Source of the DNA: Arthrobacter sp. B1805
Lineage (GTDB): Bacteria; Actinomycetota; Actinomycetes; Actinomycetales; Micrococcaceae
Direction of reading: 5' to 3'
Assembly (NCBI RefSeq): GCF_002929745.1
Contig: NZ_PJIQ01000001.1
Coordinates: 174,850-238,849 of the forward strand
DNA length: 64,000 nt
Position 1 is the stretch's first letter, and each line of letters opens with the position of its first letter. Below, in pieces: positions 43,775 to 51,644 of this stretch. The notes beneath the pieces are model-generated. The model saw nothing but the letters and a program-made list of their open reading frames with translations, did not search any database and was not told where the DNA came from. The position numbers and the translations under genes were made by a program.

Positions 43775-44971
43775 ATGGAGGTACCGCTTTTCGTCTGGAT
43801 CGCCACCGTGGTCGGCATCGTCGGACTGCTGGTGTTCGACTTCTTCTTCCATGTCCGCAAGGCGCACACTCCCAGCCTCCGCGAGTCCGCCGTCTGGTCC
43901 TCGATCTACGTCGGCATCGCGCTGCTGTTCGGCGTCGGAGTGCTGGTCGCCGGAGGGCCGACCATGGGCACCGAGTACTTCGCCGGCTACATCACCGAGA
44001 AGGCGCTCTCGGTCGACAACCTCTTCGTGTTCCTCATCATCATGTCCAGCTTCAGGGTGCCGCGTGCGGACCAGCAGAAAGTGCTCCTGTTCGGCATCGT
44101 CTTCTCGCTCATCGCGCGCACGGGATTCATCTTCCTCGGCGCTGCGCTGATCAACAGCTTCGCCTGGGTGTTCTACATCTTCGGCCTGATCCTCCTCATC
44201 ACCGCCGGGAACCTGCTCAAGCCCGGCGGTCATGACGATGACAGCGAGAGCCTTGTCATCCGCCTGGCGAAGCGTTTCCTTCCGGCATCGGAGCACTACG
44301 ACGGCGACAAGCTCTTCACCGTCGAGAACGGCAAGCGGGTCCTCACCCCGATGCTGCTCGTCATGGTGGCCATCGGTGCCACGGACATCCTGTTCGCCCT
44401 CGACTCGATCCCGGCCATTTTCGGCCTGACCCAGAACACGTTCATCGTGTTCACCGCGACGGCGTTCTCGCTCATGGGCCTGCGTCAGCTGTTCTTCCTG
44501 ATCGACGGGCTGCTGGACCGTCTGATCTACCTCTCCTACGGCCTGGCCGTGATCCTCGGCTTCATCGGCGTGAAGCTGATCCTGCACGCCCTGCACGAGA
44601 ACAACCTGCCCTTCATCAACGACGGCGAACACGTGAAAGTGGTCGAGATCAGCACCGGGCTATCGCTGACCGTCATCCTCGGTGTGCTCGTAGTGACCGT
44701 CCTGGCCTCGGTCCTGAGTCCGAAGGGCAAGGCGAAGAATGCCATCTCCGGGGCCAAGCGCCACGCCGCGGAGTACCTGGACCTGAACTACGAGACCGAC
44801 ATCACGGAGCGCGAGAAGATCTTCGCGAAGCTCTGCGCCGAGGAGGCGGATCTCAGGACGCTCCCCGAGAAGTACAAGCGGCTGATCCGCAACGAGACGG
44901 AGTTCATGGAGATGATCCGGAAGGCGCACGCCGAGCACGACCAGGCACTCGAGCGGGAGCCCGGGCGCTAG
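43775..44971 (+). CDS. TerC-family integral membrane protein
   Basis: A 398-residue TerC/Alx protein with about nine helices. Metal-site acidic motifs appear in two related helices: ITEKALSVDNLFVF and GATDILFALDSIPAIFGLT. The C-terminal 70 residues are a charged cytoplasmic helix (EREKIFAKLCAEEADLRTLPEKYKRL). TerC proteins export manganese or metallate secretory enzymes. GAGGAGACC precedes the ATG. Its stop codon shares a CTAG with the convergent gene. Confidence 0.88.
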   Translation: MEVPLFVWIATVVGIVGLLVFDFFFHVRKAHTPSLRESAVWSSIYVGIALLFGVGVLVAGGPTMGTEYFAGYITEKALSVDNLFVFLIIMSSFRVPRADQQKVLLFGIVFSLIARTGFIFLGAALINSFAWVFYIFGLILLITAGNLLKPGGHDDDSESLVIRLAKRFLPASEHYDGDKLFTVENGKRVLTPMLLVMVAIGATDILFALDSIPAIFGLTQNTFIVFTATAFSLMGLRQLFFLIDGLLDRLIYLSYGLAVILGFIGVKLILHALHENNLPFINDGEHVKVVEISTGLSLTVILGVLVVTVLASVLSPKGKAKNAISGAKRHAAEYLDLNYETDITEREKIFAKLCAEEADLRTLPEKYKRLIRNETEFMEMIRKAHAEHDQALEREPGR

Positions 44972-45489
44972 CGCTGGTTCCGCTCGCCCGAGAACATGCG
45001 CCCGATGATCCCGCTGTCGAGAATCTCACCCAGGAGCTCCGCGTGGGCTCCCGGGGGGAGCGGTACGCCGGGTCGGCCGGCCAGGGCGCGGACATCCAGT
45101 TCGGAGAGGAAGCGTGAGCCGAACGTCCCCGCCCCGTGGGGTTCGACGAGGTCTTCGGCCGGGATCCGGACCGGCCGGGCCCCGTTGAAACCCTCCTGGC
45201 CGTTGCCGGCTTCGTGGTCCGTGCCGAACGATCCGGCCCGTTCCTCTGTCCAGGAGTAGGGCGCACGGCAGAACATCGCGTCCTCGGAGGTGCACAGGTC
45301 ATCGATGAGTTCGTTGACTGCCTGTGAAACGAGGTCGGCGTCCTCGGGGTCGAGCCCGTAGAGGCCGCACAGGTAGGCATCGAGTTCGAAATAGTCGGTG
45401 AGGCCGCCCATGTTGCAATAGTGCATCCATGTCTCGTAGGCCGTCAGTCCGGCGAATTCCATCGCCGTCCGGGTCTCGTCGTACTGCAT
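44968..45489 (-). CDS. Hypothetical acidic protein (173 aa)
   Basis: A 173-residue acidic soluble protein, start MQYDETRTAMEFAGLTAYE. The helical N-terminal half has YETWMHYCNMGGLTDYFELDAYLCGLYGLDPEDADLVSQAVNELID, in which two cysteines and aromatic residues stand out. The C-terminal half is Gly/Pro-rich. No family recognised. The ATG has GAGGAG 10 nt upstream. Convergent with terC with a 4-bp overlap of stop codons. Confidence 0.6.
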   Translation of the reverse strand: MQYDETRTAMEFAGLTAYETWMHYCNMGGLTDYFELDAYLCGLYGLDPEDADLVSQAVNELIDDLCTSEDAMFCRAPYSWTEERAGSFGTDHEAGNGQEGFNGARPVRIPAEDLVEPHGAGTFGSRFLSELDVRALAGRPGVPLPPGAHAELLGEILDSGIIGRMFSGERNQR

Positions 45490-45607
45490 TGTGCCCAACT
45501 CCTCGTCGCGGCCCCCAACTGGGCCTCCCTCAATACTCGCGAACGCACCTCAACTGAACGGCCTGTGCACGCTCAGTTTTGGCGCAAGGTCGCCGAACAT
45601 CCTCAAC

Positions 45608-45635
45608 GAGGGGCGAGGGGCGAGGGGCGAGGGGC
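45608..45635 (+). repeat. GAGGGGC x4 tandem repeat; G-quadruplex motif
   Basis: Four perfect 7-bp copies give GGGG-CGA-GGGG-CGA-GGGG-CGA-GGGG at 45610-45634, a textbook intramolecular G-quadruplex sequence on the plus strand. It lies between the SMR exporter stop and the 173-aa gene, both on the minus strand. Confidence 0.75.
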
Positions 45636-45704
45636 GGTCAGGAGCGGGGACGGTCCTGACGCGAGGCTTCGGGAGTACAGAGCCGCGGGAGCAGGAAGCC
45701 GCGG

Positions 45705-46019
45705 TCAGTGAACGAGCTTGAGCCCTATGACGCCGCCTACGATCATGAGCAGGAACAGTATCTTGAGCAGGGACGCAGGCTCGGTGCCGGTCGCCATCGC
45801 GTAGATCACCGTCAGCGACGCGCCGATCCCCACCCAGACGGCGTAGGCCGTTCCGGTGGGCAGTGTTCGCATGGCGTACGCGAGGCCTGCCATGCTGGCG
45901 ATGATCGCAACGGCGAACACCAGGGTCGGCGCCACCTTGCTGAAACCCTCGGACTTGCCGAGCGCTGTCGCCCAGACAGCTTCCAGGACTCCCGAGACAA
46001 CGAGGACTATCCAGGCCAT
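45705..46019 (-). CDS. SMR-family efflux protein (SugE/Gdx type)
   Basis: A 104-residue four-helix small multidrug resistance protein. The key glutamate is in helix 1 (VLVVSGVLEAVWATALGKSEGFS). The WATALGKSEGFSK sequence resembles SugE/Gdx guanidinium exporters more than EmrE. The rest follows the family: AMRTLPTGTAYAVWVGIGASLTV and the final helix GGVIGLKL. It works as a dual-topology dimer. There is no partner SMR gene and no clear guanidine riboswitch upstream, so the substrate stays open (guanidinium or quaternary ammonium). Confidence 0.88.
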   Translation of the reverse strand: MAWIVLVVSGVLEAVWATALGKSEGFSKVAPTLVFAVAIIASMAGLAYAMRTLPTGTAYAVWVGIGASLTVIYAMATGTEPASLLKILFLLMIVGGVIGLKLVH

Positions 46020-46145
46020 GACTCACTCCCATGGGCCGTCTTGTCGCACACCGGGTACGGCACCCCTCGTCCGGGAGACGGATGAATCCGCCTCACATCC
46101 ATGGTTGCACAGGCGGCGGACCGCCCTGCCCGGTGCACCTTTCTC

Positions 46146-47783
46146 CTAGTCGACGACCACCGTTCCGCCGTCCACCTGCCAGCGCGCGTCGAGGCGGACG
46201 TTCTGGAGCAGCCTGCGATCATGCGTGACGAGCAGCAGCGCGCCTGAGTAGGACTCGAGGGCATCCTCGAGTTGCTCGATCGCGGGAAGGTCCAGGTGGT
46301 TGGTCGGCTCGTCGAGCACGAGGAGGTTCACGCCACGCGCCTGGAGGAGCGCGAGCCCCGCCCTGGTCCGCTCGCCGGGGGACAGTGCACCGACTGCGGC
46401 CCGCACCTGGTCGGCCTTCAACCCGAACTTCGCGAGCAGCGTACGCACCTCCCCCTGTGTCATATCCGGCACGAGGGCCTCGAAGGCGGCACCGAGCGGA
46501 CTGGCGTCGTCCAGTTGACCACGCGCCTGGTCGATCTCGCCGACCGCGACGCTCGATCCGAGGGCGGCGGCGCCGTCGTCCGGTTGCTGGTGACCCAGCA
46601 GGAGGCGCAGGAGCGTCGACTTGCCGGCCCCGTTGGGGCCGGTGATCCCGATGCGCTCGCCCGCGTTGACCTGCAGCGAGACCGGCCCGAGGGTGAAGCT
46701 GCCCTGGGTGACCGATGCATTGTTCAGGGTGGCGACGACGGAACTGGATCGCGGTGCCGACCCGATGGTGAACTGGAGCTGCCATTCCTTGCGCGGTTCC
46801 TCCACCTCGTCCAGCCGCGCGATGCGGGACTCCATCTGGCGCACCTTCTGGGCCTGTTTCTCCGATGACTCCATGCTCGCCCTGCGCCGGATCTTGTCGT
46901 TGTCCGGGCTCTTCTTCATCGCGTTGCGCACGCCTTGGGAGCTCCACTCGCGTTGTGTCCGGGCCCGCCCCACGAGATCCTGCTTCTTCTCCGCGTACTC
47001 CTCGTAGGCCTCGCGCGCATGCCGGCGCGCCACGGCGCGTTCTTCCAGGTACGCGTCGTAGCCGCCGTCGTACACGGCCACCTTGTTCTGGGCGAGGTCC
47101 AGTTCGACGACGGTGGTGACGCACCGCGCGAGGAACTCCCGATCATGGGATACGAGGACGACGCCGCCGCGCAGGTTCTGGATGAACGATTCGAGGCGCT
47201 CGAGCCCGGCGAGGTCGAGGTCGTTGGTCGGTTCGTCCAGGAGCACGACGTCGAACCGGCTCAACAGCAGTGCGGCGAGCGCGACCCGCGCGAGTTGTCC
47301 GCCCGAGAGGGCAGTCGTCGGGGTCGCCGGGTCGATCGCGCCCGCGACGTCGGCCAGTACTGCCGGCATGCGGTCCTCGAGGTCGACCGCGCCGGACGCC
47401 ATCCAGTGGTCGAGGGCCGCAGCGTAGGCGTCATCGGCACCCTTGGTTCCGCTGCCGAGTGCGGCGGCAGCGGCCTCCATCGCTTCCGTCGCCGCCGCCG
47501 TGCCCGTGCGCCGCCCGATGTAGGTGGAGACCGTCTCACCCTCGACGCGCTCGTGCTCCTGCGGCAACCAGCCCACGAAGGCGTCGGCGGGAGTCGTGCG
47601 CACGGTGCCGGCCAGCGGGGTGTCTGTTCCTGCGAGCAGGCGCAGGAGGGTGGTCTTCCCAGCGCCGTTCGCTCCTACCACCCCGACGACGTCGCCGGGC
47701 GCGACGGTGAGATCGAGCTTCGAGAAGAGGGTGCGGTGGGCGTGGCCCCCGGACAGGTCCTTCGCCACGAGGGTTGCAGTCAT
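46146..47783 (-). CDS. ABC-F family ATP-binding protein
   Basis: A 545-residue soluble protein with two ABC domains. Walker A motifs GANGAGKTT (residues 37-45) and GPNGAGKST, signatures LSGGQLARV and LSPGERTRA, Walker B VVLLDEPTNDLDL and LLVLDEPTNHLDL. Between them lies a charged linker (EEYAEKKQDLVGRARTQREWSSQGVRN...) typical of the P-site tRNA interaction motif of ABC-F proteins. No membrane domain, so it acts on ribosomes (translation factor or antibiotic resistance), not transport. TAGACT-GGAGGA-ATG suggests a leaderless start. Confidence 0.88.
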   Translation of the reverse strand: MTATLVAKDLSGGHAHRTLFSKLDLTVAPGDVVGVVGANGAGKTTLLRLLAGTDTPLAGTVRTTPADAFVGWLPQEHERVEGETVSTYIGRRTGTAAATEAMEAAAAALGSGTKGADDAYAAALDHWMASGAVDLEDRMPAVLADVAGAIDPATPTTALSGGQLARVALAALLLSRFDVVLLDEPTNDLDLAGLERLESFIQNLRGGVVLVSHDREFLARCVTTVVELDLAQNKVAVYDGGYDAYLEERAVARRHAREAYEEYAEKKQDLVGRARTQREWSSQGVRNAMKKSPDNDKIRRRASMESSEKQAQKVRQMESRIARLDEVEEPRKEWQLQFTIGSAPRSSSVVATLNNASVTQGSFTLGPVSLQVNAGERIGITGPNGAGKSTLLRLLLGHQQPDDGAAALGSSVAVGEIDQARGQLDDASPLGAAFEALVPDMTQGEVRTLLAKFGLKADQVRAAVGALSPGERTRAGLALLQARGVNLLVLDEPTNHLDLPAIEQLEDALESYSGALLLVTHDRRLLQNVRLDARWQVDGGTVVVD

Positions 47784-47789
47784 TCCTCC

Positions 47790-47795
47790 AGTCTA
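47790..47795 (-). promoter_or_regulatory. -10 box for ABC-F gene (leaderless layout)
   Basis: Minus strand TAGACT, then GGAGGA (6 nt), then ATG. GGAGGA directly abuts the ATG and is too close for normal Shine-Dalgarno pairing. Confidence 0.5.
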
Positions 47796-47822
47796 GAAGG
47801 GGCCCGGCTCCGCCGGTCCGGC

Positions 47823-48044
47823 TCAGGCGCTGATCTGCCAGATGCTGTATTCGTCGAGGTGCAGGATGGCCCGGTGCCCGGCCATATCGTCACGGACCCA
47901 GACGACGCCGAGCCCGGGAGCGGTGTCCTCGACGCAGCCGCGGTAGTGCACCTCGTTCTTGCGTCGTGCTTCCACGACTGTTCCGGCGCTGAGGGTGCCC
48001 AGGTCGAGCACACGGGCGGTGCTGGGGACTGCGATGGTGGTCAT
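47823..48044 (-). CDS. Small hypothetical protein (73 aa)
   Basis: A 73-residue protein, probably an all-beta SH3-like or single-strand-binding-like barrel from its pattern of short strands (LGTLSAGTVVEARRKNEVHYRGCVEDTAPGLGVVWVRDD...AILHLDEYSIWQIS). No membrane segment. The ATG at 48044 has AGGAG 6 nt upstream; a GTG at 48065 is less likely. It precedes the ABC-F gene on the same strand, 39 bp away. Function unknown. Confidence 0.55.
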   Translation of the reverse strand: MTTIAVPSTARVLDLGTLSAGTVVEARRKNEVHYRGCVEDTAPGLGVVWVRDDMAGHRAILHLDEYSIWQISA

Positions 48045-48215
48045 GGGGTGCTCCTGAATCTTCACGGTCCGTCCCGGTGCGGGTGAGGGGCGGCTGTCTC
48101 CATGATTCAGAAGCGGTATTGCCGGGGTATTTCCGGCAGGTTATCTTTCCGGGACCCGAGGCGCAGTGTTACCCAGCATGTACGTGAGGGACTGCCCAGC
48201 CTGCTGATCGTTGCC

Positions 48216-48221
48216 TAAGCT
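48216..48221 (+). promoter_or_regulatory. -10 box for leaderless amidohydrolase transcript
   Basis: TAAGCT, then 6 nt (ACTCGA), then ATG; no ribosome binding site. Confidence 0.55.
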
Positions 48222-48227
48222 ACTCGA

Positions 48228-49547
48228 ATGAGCCAACCCACCGAGCCGGACCGGGCGTATCTCCAGTCGATCGATGCGCTGACGAGAAGGCTCCTCGCCG
48301 AGTCCGTTCCGGATCCTTCGCCGTTCGACGGCGCGCCGACCGCCGTGTCGGAGGAGGTGGAACAGGGCATCGACGCCGTCGCGGAGCAACTGCGGCACGT
48401 GGTCCAGCAGTTGCACGCCCACCCGGAGACCGCGTTCCAGGAGCACCGCAGCGCAATGCTCCTGCACCAGGAGATCGCGCGCCACGGCATCGACGCACGG
48501 CTCGGCGGGTACGGCGTCGGAACGTCGGTCCGCGCGGAGGTGGGCAGTGGGGACCGGGGTCCGACCATCGCGATCCTCGCCGAGTACGACGCCCTGCCCG
48601 AGATCGGCCACGCCTGCGGCCACAACGTCATCGCCGCAGCAGCCCTCGGCGCGTTCCTGGCCCTCGCCGGGGTGGCTGACCGCCTGCCCGGTCGCGTCGT
48701 CCTCCTCGGTACGCCCGCCGAAGAAGGACACTCCGGCAAGGAGGTCATGGCCCGCCACGGGGCTTTCGACGACGTCGACTCCGCCATCATGGTGCACCCC
48801 TACGGCTACGACCTCGCCGATCAGGTCTGGCTCGGTCGGCGGTTGCTGACCATCACGTTCACCGGCGTGGAGGCACACGCCTCGGCGCAACCCTTCATGG
48901 GCCGTAACGCGCTCGATGCCGCAAATCTCGCCTACCAGGCCATCGGCCTGCTGCGCCAGCAGTTACCGCCGTCGGACCGGGTGCACACGAACATCACGGA
49001 GGGTGGGCAGAGCCCGAACATCATCCCGGGCCGCGCGGTCCTGAAGCTCTACGCGCGCTCGCAGCAGCCTGCCACCCTCAAGGACCTCAGCAGGCGCCTC
49101 GAGGACGTGGCCCGGGGGGCGGCCCTGATGACGGGAACGGGCGTGGAGCTGCAGTGGGACGAGCATCCGCCGTCGCTCCCTATCCGCACGAACAACGCGT
49201 TGACCGGTCGCTGGGTCGCCGCCCAGCAACGGCGCGGACGCTCTCCGCTTCCGCTCGGCGTCGTCTCCGAGACCCTCGCCGCGTCCACCGACTTCGGGAA
49301 CGTCAGCTACCGCGTCCCGGGGATCCACCCGCTCATCCGCATCGCCGAACCCTCGACGGCGCTGCACACGCGCGGTTTCGCGGAGGCAGCAGCCAGCGTG
49401 GCAGCCGAGCAGGGCGCGCTGGACGGCGCCGTCGGGCTGGCCCTGACTGCGCTCGACTACCTGTTCGACGCGTCCCTGCGCGCCGCGGTGCACGCGGAGT
49501 TCGAGGAGCAGGGCGGCGCCATCGACGTGCCGTCCTACTTCGACTGA
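48228..49547 (+). CDS. M20-family amidohydrolase (AbgB-like)
   Basis: A 439-residue M20D peptidase/amidohydrolase. Metal-site region LAEYDALPEIGHACGHNVIAAAA, catalytic Glu in GTPAEEGHSGKEVM, and the dimerisation-domain segment VEAHASAQPFMGRNALDAANLAY. The SQPTEPDR... N-terminus is cytoplasmic. Directly followed by an AbgT-type transporter, which matches the p-aminobenzoyl-glutamate (folate breakdown product) utilisation pair abgB/abgT; other N-acyl amino acids remain possible. The gene appears leaderless. Confidence 0.85.
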   Translation: MSQPTEPDRAYLQSIDALTRRLLAESVPDPSPFDGAPTAVSEEVEQGIDAVAEQLRHVVQQLHAHPETAFQEHRSAMLLHQEIARHGIDARLGGYGVGTSVRAEVGSGDRGPTIAILAEYDALPEIGHACGHNVIAAAALGAFLALAGVADRLPGRVVLLGTPAEEGHSGKEVMARHGAFDDVDSAIMVHPYGYDLADQVWLGRRLLTITFTGVEAHASAQPFMGRNALDAANLAYQAIGLLRQQLPPSDRVHTNITEGGQSPNIIPGRAVLKLYARSQQPATLKDLSRRLEDVARGAALMTGTGVELQWDEHPPSLPIRTNNALTGRWVAAQQRRGRSPLPLGVVSETLAASTDFGNVSYRVPGIHPLIRIAEPSTALHTRGFAEAAASVAAEQGALDGAVGLALTALDYLFDASLRAAVHAEFEEQGGAIDVPSYFD

Positions 49548-49615
49548 TCCGGCGGTCGCCACCGGTTGTTCCGACCGGGCGCAGCGCCCGCACCACCGAC
49601 AGCCAAGGAGAAAGC

Positions 49616-51187
49616 ATGTCATCCACCGCAGCGACCCGACCGGGACTGACCGACCGGTTCCTCACGGGCGTGGAAAGGGTCGGCAACAAGCTGCCCGATC
49701 CGTTCATGCTCTTCCTGATCCTCTTCGGCATCACGGCCGTGGTCACCACGGGGATGGCGCTCGCCGGGGTGACGGTGCAGGTGCCGGGAGCGGAGGAGAT
49801 GACGGTCATCAAGGGCCTGTTCACCGGGGAGGGCATGACCTGGCTGACCGCCAACATCGGCGCGAACTATCTCGGGTTCCCGCCCCTTGCCACAGTGCTG
49901 CCGATCCTGCTCGCGGTCGGAGTGGCGGAGAAGTCGGGTCTGCTCGGTGCCCTCATCCGGCGCGTCTTCGGATCCGCCCCGCGCTGGGCACTGCCGTACG
50001 CCGTCGGTTTCGTGGGTGTCGTCGGATCGGTGATGTCCGACTCCGCCTTCGTCATCATCCCGCCGCTCGCGGCGCTCGTGTTCAAGGCTGCCGGACGCCA
50101 CCCGGTCGCCGGACTGCTCGGCGGCTTCGCGGCGGCCGGGGCCGGCTATTCGACGAATCTCCTCGTCACGAGTCTCGATGCCCTGTTCGCCGGGATCACG
50201 ACGGCGGTCACGGAGAACCTTCCCAATGCCGGCGCCCCTGTCACTCCGCTGTCCAACTACTACTTCAACATCGCGTCCTCGGTGGTGCTGATCCTGATCG
50301 CCGGATTCATCATCGATCGGGTGCTCGAACCCCGCCTCGCCCGGCAGAACGTCCCGGTCGACGAGATCGTTGAGGACGGCGATCACGCGGCGGCGCCCGT
50401 GGTGCTGAAGGCCGAGCTTGAGCCCCGGGAGGCGAGAGGGCTGAAGTGGTCGATGATCGTCGGCGCGGTCGTCGCGCTGGTGATCCTCGTCGCGGTGATC
50501 GTGCCGGATTCGCCCTGGCGGAACGAGACCGGTGGTTTCCTGCCGCGCTCGCCGCTGCTGAGCTCGATCGTGTTCATCGTGTTCCTGCTCTTCACCATTC
50601 CCGGGCTGGTGTACGGGCGGATCGTCGGGACCATCACCACCGGCCGCGATGTCCCCCGTGTCATGGGCGAGGCGATCAAGGACATGGCGGGATTCCTCGT
50701 GCTCGCGTTCATCCTCGGCCAGTTCATCGCCCTCTTCAACTGGTCCGGGATCGGGTCGTGGATCGCCGTGGCAGGGGCGTCGGGGCTCAGCGCCATCGGG
50801 CTGACGGGATATCCGGCCGTCATCGCCTTCATCCTCCTCGCATCGGTGCTGAACCTGTTCATCATCTCGGGCTCTTCGATGTGGACTCTCATGGCGTCGG
50901 TCTTCGTACCGTTGTTCGCGCTCCTCGGCTACGAGCCGGCCTTCATCCAGGGCGCCTTCCGAGTGGGGGACTCCGCCACGCAGGTCATCACGCCGCTGAA
51001 CCCGTACATGATCGTGCTGCTGACGATGCTGCGGAAGTACGAGCCGGAGGCGGGCCTCGGCACGCTCATGGCGCGCATGCTGCCGTTCGTGGTGCCCTTC
51101 TGGCTGGCCTGGGTCGCGATCCTGACGGTGTTCTTCTACCTCGACCTGCCGATGGGCCCGGGCAACGACATCTTCATACAGGACTGA
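49616..51187 (+). CDS. AbgT-family transporter
   Basis: A 523-residue membrane protein with about 12 helices and the AbgT family signatures NKLPDPFMLFLILFGITAV at the N-terminus, VGSVMSDSAFVIIPPLAALVF and FRVGDSATQVITPLNPYMIV. Family members import p-aminobenzoyl-glutamate or export sulfonamides. AAGGAG precedes the ATG. It lies 68 bp after the M20 amidohydrolase and likely forms one operon with it; the imported amide would be hydrolysed by that enzyme. Confidence 0.9.
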   Translation: MSSTAATRPGLTDRFLTGVERVGNKLPDPFMLFLILFGITAVVTTGMALAGVTVQVPGAEEMTVIKGLFTGEGMTWLTANIGANYLGFPPLATVLPILLAVGVAEKSGLLGALIRRVFGSAPRWALPYAVGFVGVVGSVMSDSAFVIIPPLAALVFKAAGRHPVAGLLGGFAAAGAGYSTNLLVTSLDALFAGITTAVTENLPNAGAPVTPLSNYYFNIASSVVLILIAGFIIDRVLEPRLARQNVPVDEIVEDGDHAAAPVVLKAELEPREARGLKWSMIVGAVVALVILVAVIVPDSPWRNETGGFLPRSPLLSSIVFIVFLLFTIPGLVYGRIVGTITTGRDVPRVMGEAIKDMAGFLVLAFILGQFIALFNWSGIGSWIAVAGASGLSAIGLTGYPAVIAFILLASVLNLFIISGSSMWTLMASVFVPLFALLGYEPAFIQGAFRVGDSATQVITPLNPYMIVLLTMLRKYEPEAGLGTLMARMLPFVVPFWLAWVAILTVFFYLDLPMGPGNDIFIQD

Positions 51188-51299
51188 CCGGCACGGGGGA
51201 GGGGCCGGCAGAGCGTCGGATGTCCCGGACGGAGGGGCGCAGGGCCATGAGAAGTGGGATCTCGTGGGTTGAAGGCCAGGTCCGACAGGAGGAGGGGCA

Positions 51300-51548
51300 G
51301 TGGAGGACGACGCGCACGACGATCAGGGCATCCCGCGGCACCTCCTGGCGGAAGCTGCAGGGCGCCGATGGTTGCTGAAGCTGATCCGTGTGTTCGCGAT
51401 CGCCGTTTTCGCCCTGTCGATGGCCTTCGTCCTCGTGTACGGCACGAGCCTGCCCTGGCTGCCGGCCCTGTTCATCAGCGGAGTGCTCGCGGCCGCTCAG
51501 GTCTACGCCCTGCTGCGCACTCTGTTCCGGGGTGACGGGAGAACCTGA
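51300..51548 (+). CDS. Small two-helix membrane protein (82 aa)
   Basis: An 82-residue protein. An acidic N-terminal 20 residues is followed by two predicted helices, LIRVFAIAVFALSMAFVLVYG and LPALFISGVLAAAQVYALLR. GTG start with GGAGGAGGGGCA upstream. It is on the same strand as the AbgT gene, 112 bp downstream, and may be an accessory membrane protein or unrelated. No family recognised. Confidence 0.6.
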   Translation: MEDDAHDDQGIPRHLLAEAAGRRWLLKLIRVFAIAVFALSMAFVLVYGTSLPWLPALFISGVLAAAQVYALLRTLFRGDGRT

Positions 51549-51644
51549 CGGATGGACAGCTGATCGGGGAGATGCGGACGGAATAGGTGCCCGGGTACAC
51601 GGGTTATCCCAGAAGCCCCTGCTCCCTGACGGAAGGATCTATCC

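Noticed and set aside
42350-44632. 760-codon open frame antisense to the FMN oxidase and terC
   Set aside because: Shadow of the third-position GC bias of two well-supported genes; the translation has no recognisable domain and is rich in Asp/Glu/His/Arg/Gln repeats.
46020-46145. Possible guanidine riboswitch upstream of the SMR (SugE/Gdx-like) gene
   Set aside because: The only suggestive element is an ACGA in a CCC-GGACGA-GGG hairpin. The two ACGR-tetraloop stems of guanidine-II and the conserved blocks of guanidine-I are absent.
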